64,000 bases of DNA from CALKJU01 sp035326425 (GTDB lineage Bacteria > Pseudomonadota > Alphaproteobacteria > Geminicoccales > Geminicoccaceae): assembly GCA_035326425.1 (NCBI GenBank), contig DAOLFG010000003.1, positions 62,001-126,000 of the forward strand, written 5' to 3'. Shown piece after piece: positions 8,358 through 16,551 of the stretch (within the stretch, counting starts at the first letter, position 1; every line of letters starts with the position of its first letter). Below the pieces are notes generated by a model. That model had not been told where the DNA came from, ran no database searches, and saw only the letters and a program-made list of their open reading frames with translations. The translations under genes and the position numbers were made by a program.

Positions 8358-8891
8358 ATGCCGGTCCAGAGGTACTATACAGCGGCCGAGGTGAAGTCGG
8401 CTATCGATGTGGCCAACGCGCAATACTATCGGAAGCTCTTGCGCGTCCGCAACGACCTCACCGACCGGCAGCTCGACAAAGCCAAGGTCAAGGTCGCGCG
8501 GGACCCGGGCGGCCAAGCCCTGAATCCCCATGAATGGAGAGGCAGGGGAAGCGACCTCGGCCACGCCCTTCGTCATGTCGACGGCACAGCCCCGACGGGC
8601 AAGAGCATCTACCGCGACGAGACGACCGCGGTGGCGGTGACGCTGGAGCTCCTGAACTCCCCGAAGGGCCAGGCGGCACTCGGCCGGCTGGACGGGGACA
8701 ACCCGGATGGCGACGAGCTCGGCATGGAGGCCAACCGGCGGATCGTGGCGCCCGTGACCGCCGCCCGCTACGGCGCAGCCGGCACAGGCCAATCCTGGAA
8801 GAAGATCGCCACCGCCGTCTGCGAGGTCATGAAGCTCGGCGAGGACACACTATGGATTCACAGCACCTATCCCAGCTCGTTCCACAGCTAG
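8358..8891 (+). CDS. Putative T6SS effector, resembles bacterial RNase-A-like toxin domain
   Basis: This 177-residue protein has no signal peptide or membrane segment. Residues 62-177 show a pattern I associate with the CdiA-CT-type RNase A toxin family: a GHALRHV motif (H69, H73), then SIYRDETTAVAVTLELLN (compare Ser-x-Tyr/Phe-x-Asp...Ala), and an end reading TAVCEVMKL...IHSTYP, like the terminal strand plus TAYP/TSFP of that family. The His-His spacing is one residue shorter than I expect, so the match is tentative. The N-terminal 60 residues may be a delivery segment. Its place directly after hcp in a T6SS operon supports a secreted cargo role. No small immunity-type gene lies next to it: the next frame, 13 bases on, is tssE. 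An unrecognised T6SS accessory protein is the alternative. Confidence 0.5.
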   Translation: MPVQRYYTAAEVKSAIDVANAQYYRKLLRVRNDLTDRQLDKAKVKVARDPGGQALNPHEWRGRGSDLGHALRHVDGTAPTGKSIYRDETTAVAVTLELLNSPKGQAALGRLDGDNPDGDELGMEANRRIVAPVTAARYGAAGTGQSWKKIATAVCEVMKLGEDTLWIHSTYPSSFHS

Positions 8892-8904
8892 GCGTCGGTC
8901 GGAA

Positions 8905-9636
8905 ATGCCTAGGGTAGACCGGCGCGAGCGACTGCAGCCTTCCCTCCTCGACCGTCTGGCCGACGAGGTCCAGGGGATCGAGCGCGAGATCGGGCGCGTG
9001 CGCCGAATACTGTTGCCGCAGCTCGACGATGCCCGGAGGGAGACGCTTGCCGGCCTCCTGGAACCCGAGCGGCCCGGTGCGCCGCGCGAGAGCGAACTCG
9101 CCTGCTTCGCCGAGCTCGGGCCAGACATCGTCGAGCTGGTGCGCCAGCTCGTCGGGCTCGAGCATCAGCGCCAGCGCGTGCTCAAGACCCGCATCGTCGT
9201 CTCTCCCGAGCGGCTGCAGGCAATTGTCCTGCGCGACCTCAATTGGCTGCTCAATACCGATCAACTGCGCTGGACCGATCAACTGCGCTGGCAGGCCGAC
9301 GCCGTGGGCTCCGCCGCCACGCTCGACATCGAGGCCTACCCGCATGCTGCGGCGAGCGTCCTCAATTTCGGCATTCCGGCGCTGGCCGGCCGCACCGGCA
9401 TCGATCCGGAGATCGTAGCCAGCGAGCTGGAGCAGGCGATTCGGCGGTTCGAGCCGCGGCTGCGCGCCGGGACGGTCAGGGTGCGACCCGTCGCCGAGAA
9501 GCAGGCCGGGCATGTGATCGCCTTCGATATCGAGGCGGTGCTGTGGTCGCAGCCGGTACCTCTCCGGTTGCTCATGCGCACGCTGATCGATCTCGAGAAT
9601 GGCGCCGCCAGCCTCCGTCCCGTGGGAGCCGGCTGA
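8905..9636 (+). CDS. tssE: T6SS baseplate wedge protein TssE (gp25-like) with an internal insertion
   Basis: TssE is the phage gp25-like wedge component of the T6SS baseplate. The N-terminus LQPSLLDRLAD and the later block VSPERLQAIVLRDLNWLLNT followed by SVLNFGIPALAG and LEQAIRRFEPRL are diagnostic. The protein is 243 residues, against roughly 140-180 in most TssE. About 75 helical, charged residues (about 17-95) are inserted between the two conserved N-terminal blocks. In addition, residues 118-129 are TDQLRW repeated twice, encoded by a perfect 18-bp tandem duplication directly after the conserved LLN. The stop overlaps the tssF start by one base. Confidence 0.92.
   Translation: MPRVDRRERLQPSLLDRLADEVQGIEREIGRVRRILLPQLDDARRETLAGLLEPERPGAPRESELACFAELGPDIVELVRQLVGLEHQRQRVLKTRIVVSPERLQAIVLRDLNWLLNTDQLRWTDQLRWQADAVGSAATLDIEAYPHAAASVLNFGIPALAGRTGIDPEIVASELEQAIRRFEPRLRAGTVRVRPVAEKQAGHVIAFDIEAVLWSQPVPLRLLMRTLIDLENGAASLRPVGAG
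9256..9291 (+). repeat. 18-bp perfect tandem duplication inside tssE
   Basis: ACCGATCAACTGCGCTGG occurs twice head to tail at 9256-9273 and 9274-9291. The duplication keeps the frame and repeats the hexapeptide TDQLRW. It looks like a recent slippage or duplication event. Confidence 0.95.
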
Positions 9637-11579
9637 TGGACCGCCGGTTTCTGGACTACTACGAGAGCGAGCTGCGCTTCCTGCGCGATCTCGGCGGCGA
9701 GTTCGCAAGAGCCCATCCGGGCGTCGCCGGCCGGCTGGCGCTCGACGCCAACGCTTGCGCCGATCCCTATGTCGAGCGGCTGCTCGAAGGCGTCGCCTTC
9801 CTCACGGCCCGGGTCCAGCTCAAGCTCGACGCCGAGTTTCCCCGCCTCACCGAGCACCTGCTCGACATTCTGTTTCCTGATTTCCTGGCGCCCACGCCGT
9901 CGATGGCCATGGTGAGGCTCGTGCCGGACGTTGCCGCCGGCGACCTTGCCGCCTCGTACCGGATACCTGCCGGGTCGCGGCTGTCGAGCCGGCTCGGGCC
10001 GCGCATGCAGACGCGCTGCGTGTTCACCACCGCGCACGAGGTGCTGCTGTTCCCGATCGAGCTCGCGGGCGTGCGCTATCTCACCGGCAGCGCCCTGGCG
10101 ACGGCCAATCTGCCGGCACGGCGCGAGGTGAAGGCGGCACTCACCCTGCGCCTGACGACCCTGCCGGAGCGGCCGTTCCACCAGATGTCGCTCGACCGCC
10201 TCGTGCTGCACCTCGTTGCCGGCGGCCGCAGCCCCTGGCGACTCTACGAGGCGTTGCTGGGCCACGGCACGGCGCTTCTCGCCCGTGAGCCGGGCGGCGC
10301 CTGGCTGCCGATCAGGGATCGCCAGCCCGTGCAGCGCGTCGGCTTCGGCGCGGACGAGGCCCTGCTGCCGCTGTCGCGGCCGGGCTTCGAAGGCTACCGC
10401 CTGCTGCGGGAGTATTTCTCCTTCCCCGAGCGGTTCCTGTTCGCGGCCCTCGACGGATTGGCGCCCGCGGTCAAGGCCGCCCAAGGCGGAACGCTCGAGC
10501 TCGCGGTGCTGCTCGATCAGGCCGACCGCGGGCTCGACGACGGTATTGCCGCCGACGACCTGGCGCTGTTCGTCACGCCCGCCGTCAATCTGTTCGAGAA
10601 AGCGCTCGAGCCCGCTCGCCTCGATCGGCAGGAGCGGGACGCGCATCTCGTCGTGGATCGCGTGCGACCGCACGACTACGAGGTCCACTCGCTGCTCGAG
10701 GTGTCCGGCGAGGGGGCGGCGGGGCCTCGCAGGTTCCGGCCGTTCTATGCGCTGGCCCACCCGGACGAGACCGGTCCGGCAGGCGCCTACTACACGGTCG
10801 AGCGCCGCCAGCGGCTTGCCAGCGCGCAGGAGGCGCGGGCCGCCGGCTCCGATCGACGGCCTGGCTCGGGCGGCCCCGCCGCGGGGAGAGCGCGCTCCGG
10901 ATATGCCGGCGGCGAGGTCTTCCTGGCCCTTGTCGATGGCGGCTCGCCGCCCTGGCCGGAGGGTATCGACCGGCTGCACGTCAAGGCGCGCTGCAGCAAC
11001 CGCGACCTGCCGCTGCTCATGCCTCTGGTCCCGGGGCAGAGCCATTTCGACGTCGAGAACGGGCCGCCGCTGGCAGCCGCGTACTGCCTGGGGGAACCGA
11101 CGCCACCGCGCCCGTCCCTGGCGCTGGGCGAGGCGCCGCCGACATCGTCCGACTGGACGCCCGGCGAGACGCCCTGGCAGCTCGTGAGCCACCTGGCGCT
11201 CAACTACCTGTCGCTGGTCGACGGGCCGGCGGACGAGGGGGCCGCAGCACTTCGCCAGCTCCTTCAGCTCTATGCCGCCTTCGCCGAGCCGGCCGTCGCG
11301 CGCCAGGTCGAGGGGCTGCGCTCGGTCGCCAGCCGGCCGGTGGTGGATCGCCTGCCGATCGCAGGCCCGATCGCCTTTGGTCGCGGGCTCGAGATCGACC
11401 TCACCTTCGACGAGAGCGCCTTCGACCGCGGTGCCGCCTTCGCGCTGGGCGGTGTCCTCGAGGCGTTCCTTCGGCGCCACGTGGCGCTCAACTCCTTCAC
11501 CCGCACCGTCGTGCGTACGGCCGAGCGGGGGGAGATCATGCGATGGCCGGTACGGCTCGGGCAACGGCACCTAGCTTGA
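9636..11579 (+). CDS. tssF: T6SS baseplate protein TssF
   Basis: TssF (VasA/ImpG) forms, with TssG, the heterotrimeric baseplate wedge around the VgrG hub. The 647-residue product starts with the strongly conserved MDRRFLDYYESELRFLRDL and continues with DPYVERLLEGVAFLTARVQLK, EFPRLTEHLLDILFPDFLAP and PSMAMVRLVPD. The conserved C-terminal block GRGLEIDLTFDE and FVLGAVLEAFLRRHVALNSF-type helix (here FALGGVLEAFLRRHVALNSF) are present. The length is slightly above the common 580-630. The start overlaps tssE by one base and the end overlaps tssG by 37 bases, so the three wedge genes are tightly coupled. Confidence 0.97.
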   Translation: MDRRFLDYYESELRFLRDLGGEFARAHPGVAGRLALDANACADPYVERLLEGVAFLTARVQLKLDAEFPRLTEHLLDILFPDFLAPTPSMAMVRLVPDVAAGDLAASYRIPAGSRLSSRLGPRMQTRCVFTTAHEVLLFPIELAGVRYLTGSALATANLPARREVKAALTLRLTTLPERPFHQMSLDRLVLHLVAGGRSPWRLYEALLGHGTALLAREPGGAWLPIRDRQPVQRVGFGADEALLPLSRPGFEGYRLLREYFSFPERFLFAALDGLAPAVKAAQGGTLELAVLLDQADRGLDDGIAADDLALFVTPAVNLFEKALEPARLDRQERDAHLVVDRVRPHDYEVHSLLEVSGEGAAGPRRFRPFYALAHPDETGPAGAYYTVERRQRLASAQEARAAGSDRRPGSGGPAAGRARSGYAGGEVFLALVDGGSPPWPEGIDRLHVKARCSNRDLPLLMPLVPGQSHFDVENGPPLAAAYCLGEPTPPRPSLALGEAPPTSSDWTPGETPWQLVSHLALNYLSLVDGPADEGAAALRQLLQLYAAFAEPAVARQVEGLRSVASRPVVDRLPIAGPIAFGRGLEIDLTFDESAFDRGAAFALGGVLEAFLRRHVALNSFTRTVVRTAERGEIMRWPVRLGQRHLA

Positions 11580-12562
11580 CGCCGGGCTCCGCCGATCCAG
11601 TCGCGGGCAGCGACTTCTTCGCGGCACTGCGGCTCGTCGAGAGCGCGCATGCGACCCTGCCGCGCCTGGGCAAGGCCGCGCGCGCGCACGAGGAGCCGCT
11701 GCGGCTGACCCAGGAGCCCCAGCTCGCGTTCCCGACTTCGAGCGTCGCTGCCTTCTCGCCCGCAGCGAACGGGAGCCCGGCCGAGCTCGCAGTGAGCCTG
11801 ATCGGGCTGTTCGGCAGCGGCGGCCCGCTGCCGCTGCATCTGACCACCTATGCGCTAGAGCGCCGGCAGCAGGCGGACGATGCGTTCATCGACTTCTGCG
11901 GGCTGCTTCAGCACCGGCTCATCGCGCTCTTCTACCGCGCCTGGGCCGATGGCCGGCCGCACGTTCAGCACGACCGCCCGGCACAGGATCGCTTTCGTCT
12001 CTATCTGGGCGCGCTGGCCGGGCTGGGCCTGCCGGCGATGCGCGACCGCGACGTTCTTCCCGACCGGTTCAAGCTGCATCATGCCGGCCTGCTCGGCTAC
12101 CAGAGCTCGCACCTCGAACGGGCCGAGGTCTTGCTGCGTGATCTCCTGCGTGCGCCGGTGCAGCTCCAGGAGTTCGAGGGCGGCTGGCTCGATCTGCCCG
12201 AACGGCTGCAGACCAGGCTCGGCGTTGCCGGCACGCGGCTCGCGGTGGATGCCGTCGTCGGTGCCGCGAGCTTTCAGCGCCAGCACCTGTTCCACATCCG
12301 CGTGGGCCCCGTCGATCTCGATGCCTACCTCGCCCTGCTCCCCGGGGGCAGCCGCCTCGACCGGCTGACGGCACTGGTTCGGCTGCTGGCCGGCGACGCG
12401 CTCGAATGGGGCCTCGTTCTCGTCCTGGCAGCGGCCGAGGTGCCGCCACTGAGGCTCGATGGCGGCGCGCGGCTCGGCTGGACGAGCTGGCTGCCCGCGG
12501 AGGCGCGCACCCGCGACGCCGATGATCTCGTGCTGAGACCGGCCCGGGCAACGGCGAGCTGA
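11543..12562 (+). CDS. tssG: T6SS baseplate protein TssG
   Basis: TssG (VasB/ImpH) is the second TssF-partner wedge protein. The 339-residue product has the characteristic segments FFAALRLVESAH, PQLAFPTSSVAAF, LIGLFGSGGPLPLHLT, DFCGLLQHRLIALFYRAW and QLQEFEGGWLDLPE. The C-terminus YLALLPGGSRLDRL is also typical. It starts inside tssF with an overlap of 37 bases and ends 12 bases before clpV. Confidence 0.97.
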   Translation: MAGTARATAPSLTPGSADPVAGSDFFAALRLVESAHATLPRLGKAARAHEEPLRLTQEPQLAFPTSSVAAFSPAANGSPAELAVSLIGLFGSGGPLPLHLTTYALERRQQADDAFIDFCGLLQHRLIALFYRAWADGRPHVQHDRPAQDRFRLYLGALAGLGLPAMRDRDVLPDRFKLHHAGLLGYQSSHLERAEVLLRDLLRAPVQLQEFEGGWLDLPERLQTRLGVAGTRLAVDAVVGAASFQRQHLFHIRVGPVDLDAYLALLPGGSRLDRLTALVRLLAGDALEWGLVLVLAAAEVPPLRLDGGARLGWTSWLPAEARTRDADDLVLRPARATAS

Positions 12563-12574
12563 GGGAGAATCCCG

Positions 12575-15214
12575 ATGCTGCAGATTCGTCGCGAAGTCGT
12601 CTACACCAAGCTCGACCCTCTCCCGTACCGTGCCCTGCAGAGCGCCTTCGAGCTCGCCCGCGCCCGCGGCAACGCCTATGTCGAGCTCGCGCACTGGCTC
12701 AACCAGACGCTCATGCTGCCCGATTCCGACCTGCACCGGATCGTGGCCGCGTTCGGCATCGACCTGGCCCGGCTCAGCGCGGATCTGAACCGGGCGCTGG
12801 AGCGGATCCGCAAGGGCGGCACCGACCTCCCCGACTTCTCCGACCATGTCGATCGCGCGATCGAGCGCGGCTGGATCGTGGCGAGCCTCGCCTTCGGCGC
12901 CGGGCGCATCCGCACCGGGCATCTGATCCTGGGGATCCTCGACGAGGGTGATCTCGCCCGCGTCCTGCTCGCCCTCTCGGACCTGTTCCGTGGGCTCGAG
13001 CCGGAGCATCTGGCGCGGCAGCTCGCCATCATCGTCAAAGGCTCACCGGAAGGGGAAGCCGGCACCGAGGCCGTCGCACCCACCGGGACGCGGGCGGGCG
13101 GCCTCCCGCCGTCGGCACCCGGCGGCGACATGCAGGGGCTGCTCCGCTTCACCCACGACCTGACCGAGCAGGCGAGGGCCGGCAAGATCGACCCGGTGGT
13201 CGGCCGGGACGAGGAGATTCGCCAGGTCGTCGACGTCCTGCTCAGGCGCCGCCAGAACAATCCGATCCTCGTGGGTGAGGCGGGGGTCGGCAAGACGGCC
13301 ATCGTCGAGGGCTTGGCGGCACGGCTGGTCGCCGGCGACGTGCCGCCCTCGCTGAAGGAGGTGAGCCTGAAGGCGCTCGATGTCGGGCTCCTTCAGGCCG
13401 GCGCCTCGATGAGGGGCGAGTTCGAGGAGCGGCTGAAGTCGGTGATCGGCGACATCCAGTCCTCGCCGACGCCGATCATCCTGTTCATCGACGAGGCGCA
13501 CACGCTCATCGGCGCCGGCGGTGCCGCTGGAACCGGCGATGCCGCCAACCTGCTCAAGCCCGCGCTTGCCCGCGGCACATTGCGCACGATCGCAGCCACG
13601 ACATGGGCCGAGTACAAGCGGTTCATCGAGCCCGATGCGGCGCTCACCCGCCGGTTCGAGGCGGTGCGGATCGAGCAGCCGACCTTCGATCAGGCTCTGG
13701 GCATGATGCGCGGCATCGCGCCGGCGCTGGAGAGCCACCACCATGTGAGGCTGCGCGACGACGCGCTGCACGCGGCCGTGGGCCTGTCCCAGCGCTATCT
13801 CCCGACCCGGCAATTGCCGGACAAGGCGGTCAGCGTCCTCGACACCTCCTGCGCGCGCGTCGCCGCGAGCCAGGCCGCGGTGCCGCCGCAGCTCGCGCGC
13901 TGCCGTCAGCGGATCACGGCCCTTCAGGCGGAGCACACCCTGCTCGAGCGCGAGGCGAGCCTTGGCCGCGAGGTCGGCTCCCGCCTGCGCGATCTCGCCG
14001 CCGCCCTGGAGGAGGAGCAGGCGCGGGCCGCGGACCTGGAACGGCGTTGGACGAGGGAGCAGGAGCTGGTCCAGCGGATCATCGCCCTGAGCGACGAGGC
14101 GCTCGCCCCGGCAGCGCCGGAGGAGGCGTCGCGGCGCGTCGCCGCGCTCAAGGAGCTCGACGCCGAGCTGGCGGAACTGCGGGGCGACCGGCCGATGGTC
14201 ATGGCCGAGGTCGACGCCGAGGCGGTGGCCTCGGTGGTCGCCGGGTGGACCGGCATTCCGGTCGGCCGGATGGTCGAGAACGAGATCGATGCCGTGCTGG
14301 GGCTGGCCGATACGCTGAAGCGGCGGATCGTCGGCCAGGACCATGCGCTCGAGATGATCGCCCGGCGGATCCAGACCTCCCGCGCCGGGCTCGAGAACCC
14401 GCAAAAGCCGATCGGCGTGTTCCTGCTGTGCGGGCCGAGCGGGGTCGGCAAGACCGAGACCGCGCTCACCCTGGCCGAGGCCCTGCACGGCGGCGAGCAG
14501 AGCATCGTCTCGATCAACATGTCCGAGTTCCAGGAAGCGCACACCGTCTCGACCCTGAAGGGCGCGCCGCCGGGCTATGTCGGCTACGGCCAGGGCGGAC
14601 GGCTGACCGAGGCGGTGCGCCGCCAGCCCTACAGCCTGGTGCTGCTCGACGAGATCGAGAAGGCGCACCCGGACGTCCACGAGATCTTCCTCCAGATCTT
14701 CGACAAGGGCGTGGCCGAGGACGGCGAGGGCCGGCGCATCGAGTTCAGGAATACGCTGATCCTCATGACCAGCAATATCGGGTCGGAGCTGATCGCCCGC
14801 CTGTGCGGCGGCGAGGAGGCCGTGCCCGATCCGGAGAAGCTGACGGAAGCGCTCTATCCACGGCTTCTGAAGGTCTTCCCGGCGGCACTGCTCGGCCGTG
14901 TTGCCGTCATTCCCTACTACCCGCTGACCGAGGACGCCCTGTCGCGGATCATCCGCCTCCAGCTGGACCGGGTCCGCCGGCGGATCGAGGAGCGCCACAA
15001 CGTGCAGGTGCGCCTGGAGGAGCCGGTGCTCGATCTCATCCGGCAGCGCTGCACCGAGGTCGAGAGCGGCGGCCGGATGGTCGACGCCATTCTCTCGAAC
15101 ATGGTCCTGCCGGAGGTGAGCCGGGGGATCCTGGAGCGGCTCAAGGAGGGGCGCCCCTTCCATCAGGTCCGGATCGGCGCTGCCGATCACGGCTTCGCCT
15201 ACAGCTTCGGGTGA
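12575..15214 (+). CDS. clpV: T6SS AAA+ ATPase ClpV (TssH)
   Basis: ClpV recognises the contracted TssB/TssC sheath and unfolds it for reuse. The 879-residue product has a Clp-N repeat region (residues 1-150), a first AAA+ module with Walker A GEAGVGKT (K240) and Walker B ILFIDEAHTLIGAGG, a middle coiled coil rich in Glu/Arg (about 425-530), and a second AAA+ module with GPSGVGKT (K626) and VLLDEIEKAHPDV. It ends with the ClpB D2-small domain. The N-terminal residues MLQIRREVVYTKLDPLPYRAL identify it as ClpV rather than ClpB. A ribosome binding site (GAGGGAGAA) lies before the ATG. Confidence 0.98.
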   Translation: MLQIRREVVYTKLDPLPYRALQSAFELARARGNAYVELAHWLNQTLMLPDSDLHRIVAAFGIDLARLSADLNRALERIRKGGTDLPDFSDHVDRAIERGWIVASLAFGAGRIRTGHLILGILDEGDLARVLLALSDLFRGLEPEHLARQLAIIVKGSPEGEAGTEAVAPTGTRAGGLPPSAPGGDMQGLLRFTHDLTEQARAGKIDPVVGRDEEIRQVVDVLLRRRQNNPILVGEAGVGKTAIVEGLAARLVAGDVPPSLKEVSLKALDVGLLQAGASMRGEFEERLKSVIGDIQSSPTPIILFIDEAHTLIGAGGAAGTGDAANLLKPALARGTLRTIAATTWAEYKRFIEPDAALTRRFEAVRIEQPTFDQALGMMRGIAPALESHHHVRLRDDALHAAVGLSQRYLPTRQLPDKAVSVLDTSCARVAASQAAVPPQLARCRQRITALQAEHTLLEREASLGREVGSRLRDLAAALEEEQARAADLERRWTREQELVQRIIALSDEALAPAAPEEASRRVAALKELDAELAELRGDRPMVMAEVDAEAVASVVAGWTGIPVGRMVENEIDAVLGLADTLKRRIVGQDHALEMIARRIQTSRAGLENPQKPIGVFLLCGPSGVGKTETALTLAEALHGGEQSIVSINMSEFQEAHTVSTLKGAPPGYVGYGQGGRLTEAVRRQPYSLVLLDEIEKAHPDVHEIFLQIFDKGVAEDGEGRRIEFRNTLILMTSNIGSELIARLCGGEEAVPDPEKLTEALYPRLLKVFPAALLGRVAVIPYYPLTEDALSRIIRLQLDRVRRRIEERHNVQVRLEEPVLDLIRQRCTEVESGGRMVDAILSNMVLPEVSRGILERLKEGRPFHQVRIGAADHGFAYSFG

Positions 15215-15220
15215 GGGCAC

Positions 15221-16534
15221 ATGGAGCTGCTGCTGACCCTGGAAAACGGCGGCCGGGCGGTCGAGGATCGCCAGCGCCGCCTGCGCGACGGCCGACTGTC
15301 GATCGGCCGGGCCGCGGACAGCGACTGGGTGCTGCCGGACCCCGAGCGCCTGCTCTCCAAGCATCACTGCGTCGTGGAGGAGCGGAATGGCGCGTGGCTC
15401 CTGACCGATACCAGCGCCAACGGGGTGTTCGTCGACGGCTCGCCGGACCCGCTCGGCAAGAGCGGCACCGTACGGCTGCAGGACGGGCTTCGGCTGAGGC
15501 TCGGCGACTATGTTCTCGCCGTGAGCCTCCCTCCTGACGACGCCCCCCCGAGCGTCGAGGCATCCCCCCCGGCAGCCGCCGGCCCGCCCCTGTTCGACCA
15601 GACATGGTATCGCGGCAAGTCGCTGGATCTTCCCCGGCACCCCGTGGGATCCGAGACTCCCCTGACCAGGCCGGACCACGCGCCGCCGCATCAGGTGGCG
15701 CTCGATCTGCCCCGCCGACGGGCGCCCTTCGACGACGTCCCGCCAGATACCGACTCCCCGCCAGCGCCGGAGATCGACGTACGTGAGGCTTCCCGGTCGC
15801 GGCCGAATCCAGACGCGCAGCCGGCCGTCGGCGCCGAGGCATCCGGGCCGGTCGCGGTGCCGCGACCTCCCCCGCCTCCTGTGGCGCCGCCCCCGGAGCC
15901 CGTGGTGGCGCAGCCTGCCGAGACGGGCATGGATGCGGGATCCGGGCTCGCAGCGTTTCTCGAGGGTGCCGGCCTGACCGCGGCCGACGCCGGAGACACG
16001 CCGCCGGAGGCGCTGCTGCATGAGCTGGGTCAGCGCTACCGGGCCATGGCCCAGGGCCTGATCGAGCTCCTGATGATCCGCGCCGCGCTGAAGCGCGAGA
16101 CCGGGCTCGATCGGACGATGATCGCCGCTGCCGAGAACAACCCGCTGAAGCTGACGGCATCGGCCGAGGAAGCCGTGCGCTGGCTCGTGGCGCCGCGCGG
16201 CAAGGGCTACCTGGAGCCGGACGCGGCGATCGCCGCCACCATCGACGACCTCGAGGCCTTCATGCCGGAGGTCATCCGCTCGATGCAGCAGGCGCTGCAA
16301 GCTCTGCTGCATCGCATCGACCCGGCCACGCTCGAGCAGGCCGTCGGCGACATCTCGCTGTTGCAGATCGTCGCCGCGGGCGGCCGCAAGGCCGCGTTCT
16401 GGGATCGCTTCAAGGAGCGCTACGGCGAGTTCGCCCGGGAGGCCGAGCACGAGCTCCTGCGCGAGGCGAGGCTCGATGCCGGCCGCCTTCGTGAGGGCAC
16501 TTCGGGCGGCATCCCCCCGGCAGTGCAATCGTGA
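15221..16534 (+). CDS. tagH: T6SS-associated FHA-domain protein TagH (Fha)
   Basis: FHA proteins of T6SS bind phosphothreonine and mediate PpkA-dependent activation of assembly. The 437-residue product has an N-terminal FHA domain (residues 1-100) with SIGRAADSDWVLPDPERLLSKHH and TSANGVFVDG. A long Pro-rich, low-complexity linker (about 105-235) follows. The C-terminal T6SS-specific domain (about 250-430) contains ELGQRYRAMAQGLIELLMIRA and FWDRFKERYGEFAREAEHEL. It lies directly between clpV and tssK, with its stop overlapping a GTG that could serve as an alternative tssK start. Confidence 0.95.
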   Translation: MELLLTLENGGRAVEDRQRRLRDGRLSIGRAADSDWVLPDPERLLSKHHCVVEERNGAWLLTDTSANGVFVDGSPDPLGKSGTVRLQDGLRLRLGDYVLAVSLPPDDAPPSVEASPPAAAGPPLFDQTWYRGKSLDLPRHPVGSETPLTRPDHAPPHQVALDLPRRRAPFDDVPPDTDSPPAPEIDVREASRSRPNPDAQPAVGAEASGPVAVPRPPPPPVAPPPEPVVAQPAETGMDAGSGLAAFLEGAGLTAADAGDTPPEALLHELGQRYRAMAQGLIELLMIRAALKRETGLDRTMIAAAENNPLKLTASAEEAVRWLVAPRGKGYLEPDAAIAATIDDLEAFMPEVIRSMQQALQALLHRIDPATLEQAVGDISLLQIVAAGGRKAAFWDRFKERYGEFAREAEHELLREARLDAGRLREGTSGGIPPAVQS

Positions 16535-16551
16535 CCGCTGGAGCACCCGTC

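Noticed and set aside
13043..16546. Very long open frame (over 1100 codons) on the minus strand opposite clpV, tagH and the start of tssK
   Set aside because: It is a by-product of high GC3 in the plus-strand genes. Its translation is low-complexity, rich in Arg, Gly, His and Leu, matches no family, and the opposite strand carries strongly conserved T6SS proteins.
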